Assembly (NCBI GenBank): GCA_964251665.1
Contig: CAXUKO010000024.1
Span: 1 to 64,000, forward strand
Direction: 5' to 3'
DNA: 64,000 bases
Origin: JBBQLG01 sp964251665
Lineage (GTDB): Bacteria > Bacteroidota > Bacteroidia > Cytophagales > Spirosomataceae
Positions 54,207 through 62,654 of this stretch are shown here, in pieces (the first letter of the stretch is position 1; every line of letters starts with the position of its first letter). Made by a program: the position numbers and the translations under genes. Under the pieces are notes generated by a model. That model did not search any database and was not told the DNA's origin. It saw only the letters and a program-made list of their open reading frames with translations.

Positions 54207-55557
54207 CATCCCGCCTGTTGTGCAGAGTTATCTTATGTTGAAACCAACCACAAAAGTCATTGGTGATTATAGTGCTTTTTTTAACTATGAAGCTATAAGC
54301 TCAGCAAGTACTTATTCAAAACAAATTACGACTATTTATATACGATCTGTTAGCGCAAACACCTATCATGCTCAAATCGATGATAATAATATCATATTCA
54401 TTGATGATTGCGCTATAGAAAACGTTTTAAATTACTATGATTATTTCAAAATGTCATCAAAGGATGATTTCATAACTAGTAATGCGTTTTCAAGAGCAAT
54501 TGATTGCAAAAGATACTCTAGAATATTTCTTGAAAATGGGTTTATTTTTCAATCATACATATCTATGGCTTTTGGTACAGGCATTTTCCCTGGCCTTAAA
54601 TATGATAGTAGTGACTCTGGGCTAACCCCTCAAGAATCAAGCATTAAAAGCCGGAATGTGTTTAAGGGTAATTTCCTTCTCTACTGTCACTTCCATGAAG
54701 AATGTCACATTCTCTTAAGGGAAGGATTGGTTGTCAGAGATGAACTCCGTCAAAAATTTTCGCAATTGATTAAGGATGTTCCAGGGGTAAAAATTGATGC
54801 CGAAGAAGCAAGACAGGTATTTTCTACTATGGCCGCCGATTTAATTGGCCAAGAGTATCATGATCAATTTAAACAATTTATAGAAACTGAAGAGTTTTCA
54901 AGTTATTACACAACAAATCCACTTCTATTTCTTGATAATGAAGAATCTCTAGATGAATTTTGTTCCGATCTGTATGCATGTGAGCAAGTATTCAGGCAAA
55001 TTGATCAAAATAAAGATAATATTGAACTGATAGTAAGTAACATTTTGATCTCTACATTTTTAAACATTTTCAACCGAAGTATAACTATAGACACGGATTG
55101 GTTATTGCCTCTTTTATATTCACTTCAGGTAGGAGATCTGATTACAGAAGAATTGATAAACAAATATTCATCTCATTATTCAGTTAGTGATGATAAACGC
55201 TACAAATTTGTTTATGAATTGCATCTAAGAACTCAATTTGTTCAAATTAAAATTCTTGAAATGATTGATTTAAAATTCGGCAAAGATTCTTTACTCTATA
55301 TAAATATTCATGAATTATTAAACGCTGAAGTGATTACTTATAGTAAGGCTTTATGGAATTTAAATGGCCCTATTTCAAGTTGGAATAACTCACTACTTGA
55401 GCAGATTTTACTCGCAACCGTAACGTTTCAAGACTGCGTTCAGTCTGGTAAAATGGTTGTGCAAGAGGAAATTTATCAAAAAAAAGCCTTAAATTACGAA
55501 GAAGTTAAAAAAATATTGAAGGAGGAATTGCTTTTGAAACATGGTTTTAAAGATTAA
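54199..55557 (+). CDS. Putative HExxH zinc peptidase effector
   Basis: A 452-residue AT-rich protein. LYCHFHEECHILLREG contains HEECH (H166-E167-x-x-H170), the zinc motif of metallopeptidases, with a candidate third ligand E253 in LDEFCSDLYACE. No signal peptide or membrane helix, so it would act in the cytoplasm. It is coupled by an 8-bp overlap to the EACC1-like gene, and peptidases are known effectors in EACC1 systems. Host-protein cleavage leading to growth arrest upon phage infection is a reasonable hypothesis. The rest of the protein is unlike anything I recognise. Confidence 0.5.
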   Translation: MSDIPPVVQSYLMLKPTTKVIGDYSAFFNYEAISSASTYSKQITTIYIRSVSANTYHAQIDDNNIIFIDDCAIENVLNYYDYFKMSSKDDFITSNAFSRAIDCKRYSRIFLENGFIFQSYISMAFGTGIFPGLKYDSSDSGLTPQESSIKSRNVFKGNFLLYCHFHEECHILLREGLVVRDELRQKFSQLIKDVPGVKIDAEEARQVFSTMAADLIGQEYHDQFKQFIETEEFSSYYTTNPLLFLDNEESLDEFCSDLYACEQVFRQIDQNKDNIELIVSNILISTFLNIFNRSITIDTDWLLPLLYSLQVGDLITEELINKYSSHYSVSDDKRYKFVYELHLRTQFVQIKILEMIDLKFGKDSLLYINIHELLNAEVITYSKALWNLNGPISSWNNSLLEQILLATVTFQDCVQSGKMVVQEEIYQKKALNYEEVKKILKEELLLKHGFKD

Positions 55558-55630
55558 TTACAGCAAAAGGTAAGAGCAACTGAATGCGGCTTTTTTTTGC
55601 CGTTTGCTGCACGCCCAAAGTTAGTGATTA

Positions 55631-55959
55631 CTACCTTACAGAGGATTTCTTGGGACGTGTTTGTTTCGGGGAAAGAGGTTCTGCTTTTTGTAGTAAGATG
55701 TAGCACAGTTTCCGCTCATCCATTGCAATAGAAAGTTCGTTGATGACAATGGTGCTACCCCATAGAGTAGATTCAAACAAGTGATCGAGCTTAAAAAAGG
55801 GAATTGCTCATCTGCTTTAAGATGTAGGCGATATTGACCTTCGGTAGTCTCGTAGACGGTTAAGCTGCACTCAGGATTCTGAGCTTGTAACCGATCACAA
55901 AAATGCTTTAAAGCCGGGAAAGCAGTCCAGTTGCTCACCTTCAGATCACCATTTTCCAT
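55631..55959 (-). pseudogene. Hypothetical gene split by frameshift at T TTT TTA
   Basis: The start frame (MENGDLKVSNWTAFPALKHF...) runs to a stop at 55636 through poor text after residue about 56. A shift of -1, or one added T in the T6 run (around 55798-55804), instead continues KLDHLFESTLWGSTIVINEL... to 55631, which reads like a normal protein. In the zero frame the run is T TTT TTA, the classic -1 slippery heptamer. Either a homopolymer error, a real mutation or programmed frameshifting explains this. Total about 109 residues. Function unknown. Confidence 0.55.
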
Positions 55960-56091
55960 GTTTATGTTTTGGGAAAGGCTTGATAACTCAGGCTATTGTT
56001 ATGTCGTCCACTCATGCTACATACCAGAAGAGCGATGATTAATTCGGCACACTGGTCGTCACGAAAACGCCCGCTTAGATAGTTAGAACCA

Positions 56092-56565
56092 TTACAAGGG
56101 TTTGCTCGACCACTTATAGTAGGCGTAGTCGTCATCACTCAAATTTAGCCGCATAAATTCATTCATGCCGAAATCATTGCGTTCCAGCACGTAACGACGG
56201 AATGGCCAGCTACGCTTCGCTCCTTCTAACCCACGGGTTCGTTCGCCCTCCCGTACTCGATCATTCGGTAGTCCTTCCAAATACTCCTCAAAGTATATTT
56301 TCAATAGCTCACTGGCCGATTGGCTCTCTTGCCTGGCCGATAGCTGTTGTTCTAACCATTCGAGCAGATCTTCTGGCGGTCCGACGTTCGGCACCTTAGC
56401 TGGTTGGTCGTTATTCAACCCGGCTACATCATTAAATTGGTACTGGTAGCTGTAAGCTGCGTTGCCAATCCGATGCTGACGCGCCCAGAACTCCCGTTCT
56501 CCTTCCGGCAACGTGGCCAGCATTTCGGCTTGACGCCGATTGTATGCTTCGATGGGGTGTCGCAT
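56092..56565 (-). CDS. Hypothetical protein near recombinase
   Basis: About 157 residues from MRHPIEAYNRRQAEML at 56565; its ATG overlaps the TGA of the gene before it (TGATG), which decides this start over the ATG at 56625. Helical, charged, ends DYAYYKWSSKPL. No motif recognised. Confidence 0.55.
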   Translation of the reverse strand: MRHPIEAYNRRQAEMLATLPEGEREFWARQHRIGNAAYSYQYQFNDVAGLNNDQPAKVPNVGPPEDLLEWLEQQLSARQESQSASELLKIYFEEYLEGLPNDRVREGERTRGLEGAKRSWPFRRYVLERNDFGMNEFMRLNLSDDDYAYYKWSSKPL

Positions 56566-56951
56566 CAGTCCTCTTTCTCTGTGGGTGGCATCTTCAGTTT
56601 GGCCGAGTCGTTGTAAAGAATCCATTCGTCGGCAGACTGTGGTTTTTCTTGGTGGTGAAACCGCTTCAGCAACCAGACTTGCGCGTATTCAATGCGGATG
56701 CGCTCATATTCAGCCGGTTGTTTATCTGTTAGAATAACATCGGCTACTATCGCATTAGCCTCGAGTACTGGGTTCCATATCGCATTGTAGTCTAAGTACA
56801 GCGGGGCCTGCCACCAACGGGTTGTCGTGCGTTCAGTAGGCGATATAATATCAAAATAGTTCGCGTACAGCCAGTAACCACATTGTGGGTCTTCAATGTC
56901 CCTGACCATCCGTTGGAGAAGGCCGGGCAAGGCTGATTCATCGGTCGTCAT
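56565..56951 (-). CDS. Hypothetical protein in recombinase operon
   Basis: A 128-residue soluble protein rich in aromatic residues (YWLYANYFDII, TRWWQAPLYLDYNAIW). It starts 21 bp after the recombinase stop and is coupled to the next gene by TGATG. Unknown family; probably co-transcribed with the recombinase. Confidence 0.55.
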   Translation of the reverse strand: MTTDESALPGLLQRMVRDIEDPQCGYWLYANYFDIISPTERTTTRWWQAPLYLDYNAIWNPVLEANAIVADVILTDKQPAEYERIRIEYAQVWLLKRFHHQEKPQSADEWILYNDSAKLKMPPTEKED

Positions 56952-56972
56952 CGTCTGAAAAAGCGTTAAGCG

Positions 56973-57959
56973 TTACAAACCTAGTTTCATAGCCGCATTA
57001 TGTTTGACAACCTGCTGCACCCGCGTGTAACGGTCGATCATCGTTCTGGTTCGATGTTTGGTCTGTTGCATGATCTGCGAATCATCGGCCCCGTTCAGCT
57101 TGGCAATCGTCACGAACGATGCCCGATTCGAGTGGGCTGAATACTCCTCACCGATGTATTGTTTTGTTGTTCTGGCTACCTGTTTGTCTGACAGCCTGGC
57201 ATCCGTGATCTGCTCCCCCTTACGAATACGGACGAACAGCGGCCCTGTCTGACGGCTTAGCAGACTGGTATAATCCTGCAAAGCTCTGACAGGACAGGTA
57301 TCAGGATCAGGACTGAAGAAGAGTGCCTTTTGCTCGGTCTTGCCGTATTGATTGGTTTTACTTCCCCGATAGGTCAGCACGGCTCCTTCGCGGGTGTATT
57401 GGATTCCCTCTATATCGAGCGCGACCAGTTCAGACCGCCGGAAGGCACCGGCAAAGCAAGTCAGCAGCAACGCACGGTCGCGTAACCCGGTTGGGGTCAA
57501 AGGGATCAGTCGGATATTGTCTTTATACGCCGAGATGTCGAAAGCCAGAGCCTGATCGGGTTCGGTGCCAATACTCCGTTTAATACCTTCTAATACAATC
57601 TTCACGGCTTCGTCTCTGCCCGGGTCAGGCTGTTGGTGCAGCCGGTGCCACTTACGGATAGTGGCCAGTCGACGGGAGATAGTGGCCCATTTATGGCGCG
57701 TGGCCAGATCTGATAAATAGGTGGCCAGCGTTACCGGCGTCAAGGGTAAAAAAGGTAGGCTATGTTGGATTAACCAGCTTTCTACGTGCTCGACGTCCGA
57801 GACGAAAGCGGTTTGCGAATTAGCCGCTCCTTGAAGGCCCTTATGAAAGAATACGGCTGTTTGTTCGGCCAACTCCTCTTTTGTGGGCAGGATCGCCAGT
57901 TCATTTTCAACACGTCCCGGAGCGGGAAGCCGCTCAGCAGAAATACGAGTATCGCTCAT
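56973..57959 (-). CDS. Tyrosine recombinase/integrase
   Basis: A 328-residue Xer/phage-integrase-family enzyme. An N-terminal SAM-like arm domain (residues about 30-115: VTLATYLSDLATRHKWATIS) is followed by the catalytic domain with R174 (GAFRRSELVALD), K201 (GSKTNQYGK), H276-x-x-R279 (AHSNRASF), H302 (KHRTRTM) and the nucleophile Y311 (IDRYTR). All six catalytic positions are present, so it should be active. A dif-like inverted repeat lies 26 bp upstream of the start. It may resolve plasmid multimers or integrate the element. Family certain. Confidence 0.9.
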   Translation of the reverse strand: MSDTRISAERLPAPGRVENELAILPTKEELAEQTAVFFHKGLQGAANSQTAFVSDVEHVESWLIQHSLPFLPLTPVTLATYLSDLATRHKWATISRRLATIRKWHRLHQQPDPGRDEAVKIVLEGIKRSIGTEPDQALAFDISAYKDNIRLIPLTPTGLRDRALLLTCFAGAFRRSELVALDIEGIQYTREGAVLTYRGSKTNQYGKTEQKALFFSPDPDTCPVRALQDYTSLLSRQTGPLFVRIRKGEQITDARLSDKQVARTTKQYIGEEYSAHSNRASFVTIAKLNGADDSQIMQQTKHRTRTMIDRYTRVQQVVKHNAAMKLGL

Positions 57960-57985
57960 AGTGGATCAAATATAGACCCTAACTC

Positions 57986-58020
57986 GTTACGTCCGATAAG
58001 TTAAGATTATCGGACATAAC
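57986..58020. promoter_or_regulatory. dif-like inverted repeat upstream of recombinase
   Basis: Arms GTTACGTCCGATAA and TTATCGGACATAAC (one mismatch) flank a 7-base centre. Size and layout match a dif/res-type core site for a tyrosine recombinase. An operator for its expression is the alternative. Confidence 0.5.
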
Positions 58021-58105
58021 AGTAAAACCGAAAGTAGTACCTTTTTTTTTCCTTCTATTCTTTTTCTTTGTTGACCATTAACCAGAATAACGTTGGTCGT
58101 TACCA

Positions 58106-59203
58106 TCACACAGTCGATTTCCCCTTTTTGTAATTGAATACACTTTGGGCTACGTATGCTTCAGGATCTTTATCTGCGTATCCATAATCGACGTAGAGGT
58201 CGGCCCGGATAAATGCTTTCAGGTGTTCACCGCTGGTCAGGATGGTTTTTTTCTGCTGGCTTGTGAACGATCCGTAGTACTTCTGTAATGTATTGGCCGC
58301 ATGTGAAATGAGGTCAGCAATGTCCTGTTGCATCAGTTCATCCAATCGCTGTTTGATCTCTGCCTTTTTTGTTTCCTGCTCCAGTTCTTCGGGTGGGGTT
58401 TTTGTCTGGATACTGAATTCTATTCCGATTACGCCCCGTCCCTGCATCACAGGCTTGTAAGTCACCAGTAGGTTAGTGTGCTCATTGATCTGCCGCAGCG
58501 ATAAATCGATAACACGCGTTCGGAAGGCCGAGTAATTGTTGTACGATTTTTCGTCAGCACCGATTATTCGCCGTAGTTCCTCCAGGTTAACCCGCCAGAT
58601 GCCTGTTCCCCGAAACCGGGCCAGATTGGTAAACAGCATCTGAGCGTATTCGCTACTTAGAATTAATGCGTCTTCATAGCCATATTGTGAGTAGCCGCTA
58701 CCCAGATAAAGGAAAACCGGTATAACGGCGTGGTACATCGTCAATTCGATTATTCCTTTCTTCGGCCAGTATTCAGCCATCGGAAACACGACTACGTTGG
58801 TGTGTTTGCCTGTTTCATCCTCCCAACTGATCGTGCGCTTCTGAATCAGATCCGTAACTTTTTTGATGGTCGAGTTCGGATGCCCCTTTATCACCTCTGA
58901 GTAATGAAAACGAAACTTCAACTCCTCGTAAGGTTTGATCTTCATTTTATCAATCGCCTGGATGTTTCGTATCTCGCGCAGGACGAGCCAGTATAGCCGA
59001 CGTTCAAAGAATCCGAATTCGGTTGTACTGGTTAAAAGTTTCAGAGGCTCCCTAATCAGAATAGTCTTGTTATTCGTGGTGCGAAGTACAATTGTCTCCG
59101 GGTTAACCTCGACAGGTGCCGTTACCGTCGTGCTTTCAAAGGTCAACGATAACTGATTGTTGGATAGTAAAATCGACTTATTGGAGTCTTGAGCCTTGCG
59201 CAT
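58106..59203 (-). CDS. repB: RepB-family replication initiator (Rep_3)
   Basis: A 365-residue initiator with the two winged-helix layout of Rep_3 proteins: residues about 45-170 (STTEFGFFERRLYWLVLREI...) and about 170-300 (LSSEYAQMLFTNLARFRGTG; WRVNLEELRRIIGADEKSY). It should bind iterons to open the origin and, as a dimer, repress its own gene. The tandem iterons at 59523-59669 and an inverted iteron-like repeat right upstream fit both jobs. The C-terminal 90 residues are helical and charged. Its presence is the best evidence that this is a plasmid. Confidence 0.88.
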   Translation of the reverse strand: MRKAQDSNKSILLSNNQLSLTFESTTVTAPVEVNPETIVLRTTNNKTILIREPLKLLTSTTEFGFFERRLYWLVLREIRNIQAIDKMKIKPYEELKFRFHYSEVIKGHPNSTIKKVTDLIQKRTISWEDETGKHTNVVVFPMAEYWPKKGIIELTMYHAVIPVFLYLGSGYSQYGYEDALILSSEYAQMLFTNLARFRGTGIWRVNLEELRRIIGADEKSYNNYSAFRTRVIDLSLRQINEHTNLLVTYKPVMQGRGVIGIEFSIQTKTPPEELEQETKKAEIKQRLDELMQQDIADLISHAANTLQKYYGSFTSQQKKTILTSGEHLKAFIRADLYVDYGYADKDPEAYVAQSVFNYKKGKSTV

Positions 59204-59205
59204 AG

Positions 59206-59281
59206 CCTAACAGATAATAGCCAATACAAGGTAATACCGTTTTTATCCCTAACAAAGCTTTATGCGTTTGTTAGGGATAAA
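59206..59281. promoter_or_regulatory. repB operator: inverted iteron pair and leader iteron
   Basis: A perfect 15-bp inverted repeat with 10-base spacer (59242-59256 and 59267-59281; half-site TTTGTTAGGGATAAA) shares TGTTAGGG with the iterons. A further inverted iteron copy (CTATTATCTGTTAGG, minus strand) lies at 59206-59220, touching the repB start. Dimer binding here would autoregulate repB. Confidence 0.7.
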
Positions 59282-59357
59282 TATTTGATTATCAGTAGTA
59301 TACCCAAATAGTGCTCATCAATATTGTAGTATATTAGCCATTTAGAGATGCCATTTC

Positions 59358-59669
59358 GACTATCATCTGTTAGGGTAAACTACTGTCAATGGGTACTCCT
59401 CTTTACAGCACATCCTGTTTTTGTCTATTTTTATCAAGCAATCTCTTTCTTTCGTCCAATTTTTTGGCCTATCGATAACATACTGATAATAAAGTCCTTC
59501 TGTTTTCAATAGATGTCGATTCGACTATCATCTGTTAGGGTCGCGACTATCATCTGTTAGGCTTACGACTATTATCTGTTAGGGTAATGACTGTTATCTG
59601 TTAGGCTACGACTATCATCTGTTAGGCTTCTGCTATCATCTGTTAGGCTACGACTATCATCTGTTAGGG
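59358..59669 (+). repeat. Iterons of the plasmid origin (oriV)
   Basis: Seven direct copies of GACTATCATCTGTTAGGG-like units, spaced 21-22 bp (starts at 59523, 59545, 59567, 59589, 59610, 59632, 59652), plus an outlier at 59358. Spacing of two helix turns places Rep molecules on one DNA face. Copy number of the unit is a usual control on plasmid copy number. Confidence 0.9.
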
Positions 59670-59678
59670 ATAGCTGAG

Positions 59679-59800
59679 TTATCCACATATAAGTATTTAG
59701 AAATGAGACACTTACGGCGGCTATCCACATCCTATAATTATCTTAATAATCTAATCTATCATAAAAGAATGATTTCTATAATTTTCTTTTTTAATAATAG
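59679..59800. other. DnaA boxes and AT-rich melting region of oriV
   Basis: A perfect DnaA box TTATCCACA (59679-59687) and a one-mismatch box CTATCCACA (59721-59729), then a strongly AT-rich tract to about 59800. This is the classic unwinding module beside iterons. Confidence 0.75.
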
Positions 59801-59945
59801 ATTATAAGGTCATTGAGAGTAAAAGTTGCTGATGCACCTCCATAGGACCGAAATGAAAAGAAAAAATCAGAAAATAATTAGCAGTTCTCTTATTAAGTTT
59901 CCCTTAAAGGGAAATATATTTGCTTTAAACACTTACTAACTTCTC

Positions 59946-60758
59946 ATGGAAGAACAGCCATCACACGCTAAACGAAAACATTACGATCAGCGCACTTATG
60001 CCCGGTTATTGGCTGATCTAACTCAATTAATGGATGACGTTCCCAAACTCCGACCCGACCGCAATGCCTGGGATATTGAAGGCGACTGGGCATCCACTGG
60101 TATCATTCACTTTGTCGATGCTGTTCATCAACCTTTATTTGAGCCAATCCGTGATTTTGACTGTCGGACGATCAAGCTGGTCAATTTGGACCGCCCGGCC
60201 GTGCGGATCACGTTCTATCGCAAGCATCGCTACTGGTTACTAAAGGATAAAGATTTGCCGATCAACGAAAAGATTGAACAGATCGAAACCTATATCAATG
60301 ACCTGATCGTAAAAAGTCAAATTGTGGAAGCGAAGTTAGACACCCTGGCTGCACATAAGCGGGCTGAAGCCAAAGGACAGATCGGTATGTACAGGCAGCA
60401 GGTTGATGTTTGGCGAGGGATATTAGCCAATCCAGGGCAGTACGAGATTGCCGTATCCAATTATAGCAGACAGCACTTCTACGTTACGGTCAATTACAAA
60501 TACCGACTACCGTCAGGAGATTACACCAATGAGCAGGAGCATTTGTTAAATACGCAGCGAGACCGCTTAGGGAACATTACTCAGGTCCGTTATAATATTT
60601 TGTTTGTCGACACCGAAGAGATTATTCGCGACCATCCCTACCAAAACAGAGAAGTGGAAGGATATCTGAACGGCTTCCCCATTCAATCCGAAGTTGGGAG
60701 GCACACGATTTATGCTCGGATTCGGCCCGAAACCGACGCTATAAATTCGTTCAAGTAA
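59946..60758 (+). CDS. Hypothetical plasmid protein beside oriV
   Basis: A 270-residue soluble protein (EEQPSHAKRKHYDQRTYARL...) with charged helices in the middle (EKIEQIETYINDLIVKSQIV) and beta strands toward the end. I do not recognise it. It is divergent from repB, separated by the iterons, and convergent with umuC through a terminator. Possibly involved in copy or stability functions, by position only. Confidence 0.55.
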   Translation: MEEQPSHAKRKHYDQRTYARLLADLTQLMDDVPKLRPDRNAWDIEGDWASTGIIHFVDAVHQPLFEPIRDFDCRTIKLVNLDRPAVRITFYRKHRYWLLKDKDLPINEKIEQIETYINDLIVKSQIVEAKLDTLAAHKRAEAKGQIGMYRQQVDVWRGILANPGQYEIAVSNYSRQHFYVTVNYKYRLPSGDYTNEQEHLLNTQRDRLGNITQVRYNILFVDTEEIIRDHPYQNREVEGYLNGFPIQSEVGRHTIYARIRPETDAINSFK

Positions 60759-60809
60759 AATGATATAGTGTAATATTAATTTATCAATATTGGAATATAT
60801 CATTTTACT
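60754..60809. terminator. Bidirectional terminator between convergent genes
   Basis: A perfect 14-bp AT-rich stem (AGTAAAATGATATA and complement) with a 28-base loop, overlapping the upstream stop codon and ending just before the umuC stop. Confidence 0.6.
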
Positions 60810-60810
60810 G

Positions 60811-62076
60811 TTATTTTGTTGTAATTATATCTTTCCAACGTGTTGTATAACAGGGGGATAGCCAGCGCTGTTTCATTTTCCAGAAGTGATCGAATCCCTG
60901 AGCAGCGAAGCGTACCTTCTCTCGACCAAATTTTTGGTTCAGTCGTTCTACCGTCGGCTGTATTTTTAGCAGCCGGGGGTCTAACTCACCTTCAAACAAA
61001 TCGGGGGTTTGGTGAGTGTCTGGCTGAAGACCTGATAGCATCAGACCAACTTTCTGATAGCAGTAACCAGGCTTGTAAATAACATCGAGTGCCTTCAACG
61101 CGTAGTGAGCTAATTCGGGGATGAGATTGGTTGGGATGGGTAGCACAAACGAGCGGCTGCTTGAGTAGTGGCCTTCTCGGGCACGGAACCGATTTGTATG
61201 CAGAAACACCGTCATGGCTCCGGCCGACAGCCGCTGTTTACGCAGTTTCTCCGACGCACGGGCAACGTAGTTAGTCAGAGCCTCATCGACAGTGACACGA
61301 TTATTCACCAGTTCACCGAAGCTGGGAGCCACACAGACCGATTTGCGATTGGCTGGCTGAGTTTCTACCGTCCGACAAACTTCGCCACGCAGTTCATGTA
61401 CCAGTCGCAGCCCGTTGATGGTAAAATGCTTCTGTACCCAAACATCATGACATTGGCTGAAGTCCAGGGCTGTTTTGATACCGTTCGTCCTTAAAAAAGC
61501 AGCATAACGACGACCGATTCCCCATAACTCATCGACCCCGATCTGTTCTAATGCCTCCCGGATCTGCTCAGGAGTCAATAACATAAACACACCACCGGAA
61601 TCCGGCTGTTTCTTGGCCAGCCGATTAGCCACCTTTGCCAGCGTTTTTGTTGGTGCAATACCGATGCTGATCGGGATGCGCGTCCATTGCATCACCGTGG
61701 AGCGGAGGGTATGGGCGAAATCAGCCAAGTCAGGATATATGGATTCGTAACCTGTCAGGTCGAGGAACGCTTCGTCGATGCTATATACTTCAACATCTTC
61801 GACAAAACGGCCGAAAATCGACATGATCCTTGCGCTCATGTTGCCGTATAAAACGTAATTCGAGGAGAATGCCCGTATGCCGTGCTCCTGCCGTAACTTC
61901 TCAATCTGATAGAAAGGCTGACCCATTCCGACGTTGAGCCGTTTCACTTCGTTACTTCTCGCTACTATCGATCCATCATTATTTGATAGCACAACAATGG
62001 GCTGTCTATTCAATGATGGATCGAAGCTGCGTTCGCAGGAAACGTAGAAATTGTTGCAATCTGCTAAGGCTATCAT
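60811..62076 (-). CDS. umuC: UmuC, Y-family DNA polymerase V catalytic subunit
   Basis: A 421-residue translesion polymerase with D6 (ALADCNNFYVSCERS) and the catalytic SIDE motif (D101-E102 in VEVYSIDEAFLDLTG), the helix-hairpin-helix (DELWGIGRRYAAFLRTNGI) and a little-finger domain. Length fits UmuC. It copies damaged DNA with low fidelity. Its ATG overlaps the umuD stop (ATGA), as usual for umuDC operons. Plasmid-borne umuDC raises mutation rate and may protect transferred single-stranded DNA damage. Confidence 0.93.
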   Translation of the reverse strand: MIALADCNNFYVSCERSFDPSLNRQPIVVLSNNDGSIVARSNEVKRLNVGMGQPFYQIEKLRQEHGIRAFSSNYVLYGNMSARIMSIFGRFVEDVEVYSIDEAFLDLTGYESIYPDLADFAHTLRSTVMQWTRIPISIGIAPTKTLAKVANRLAKKQPDSGGVFMLLTPEQIREALEQIGVDELWGIGRRYAAFLRTNGIKTALDFSQCHDVWVQKHFTINGLRLVHELRGEVCRTVETQPANRKSVCVAPSFGELVNNRVTVDEALTNYVARASEKLRKQRLSAGAMTVFLHTNRFRAREGHYSSSRSFVLPIPTNLIPELAHYALKALDVIYKPGYCYQKVGLMLSGLQPDTHQTPDLFEGELDPRLLKIQPTVERLNQKFGREKVRFAAQGFDHFWKMKQRWLSPCYTTRWKDIITTK

Positions 62077-62540
62077 ACTGATATAGAGCGGATAAAAGGT
62101 TTGAAAAAGACGTGCTGGACGACACCAAACACTTGAAAATTTTCGCCCGGATGTACATAAATCGGATCGTACTTTGGGTTAGATGACATTAATACGATCA
62201 TCTCTCCTACCTTATAGATGCGCTTCACAGCATGATCGCCCTCATACCAGACCACAACTATTTTCCCATCGGATGGCTCCTTTGAGCAATCAACCACCAG
62301 CACGTCGCCCCGCTCGATCCGGTCACCTGACATGCTATCAGAGCCGACCCGAACAAAGTAAGTCGCTTCCTCATTATCGATGCAGAGTTCGTTGAGGTCA
62401 CAGGCTTTTTCAATGTACGATTCGGCCGGCGACGCGAATCCGGCCTGAACGTAATACGAGTAGAAGGGGATAAAAAAGTTGGTCTGTATTGTAGCCTTTA
62501 CAAGGTCATCAGGACCAATACGGTCGTCGGGCGCAATCAT
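62073..62540 (-). CDS. umuD: UmuD, LexA-like self-cleaving SOS protein
   Basis: A 155-residue S24 peptidase-like protein. The probable self-cleavage site is A33-G34 (YYVQAGFASP), the catalytic Ser is S69 (GSDSMSGDRI) and Lys is K106 (HAVKRI). RecA-stimulated cleavage yields UmuD' that activates UmuC. It is coupled to umuC by a 4-bp overlap. A TATATTTG box lies at 62607-62614 on the minus strand, 67 bp before the start. Confidence 0.9.
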   Translation of the reverse strand: MIAPDDRIGPDDLVKATIQTNFFIPFYSYYVQAGFASPAESYIEKACDLNELCIDNEEATYFVRVGSDSMSGDRIERGDVLVVDCSKEPSDGKIVVVWYEGDHAVKRIYKVGEMIVLMSSNPKYDPIYVHPGENFQVFGVVQHVFFKPFIRSISV

Positions 62541-62606
62541 AGTGCTGTCAGTTAGCCAGATCAGTATGGCTTAACAGCAACGTTACGCAAAGATTATAAT
62601 ATAAGT

Positions 62607-62614
62607 CAAATATA
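62607..62614 (-). promoter_or_regulatory. Candidate -7 box of umuDC
   Basis: TATATTTG fits the consensus TAnnTTTG. No TTG sits at the expected -33 distance, and no SOS box is recognised in the AT-rich upstream sequence. Confidence 0.3.
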
Positions 62615-62654
62615 ATATAATAAAAAAATATACTAAATAAGCAACCAGAAGCAA

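Noticed and set aside
55561..55609. A weak hairpin with a T8 loop after the peptidase gene as a terminator
   Set aside because: The stem parts are 4 and 7 bp separated by unpaired bases, too weak to call.
59358..59669. The tandem 22-bp repeats as a CRISPR array
   Set aside because: The spacing leaves only about 4 variable bases between units, and they lie beside repB and DnaA boxes, as iterons do.
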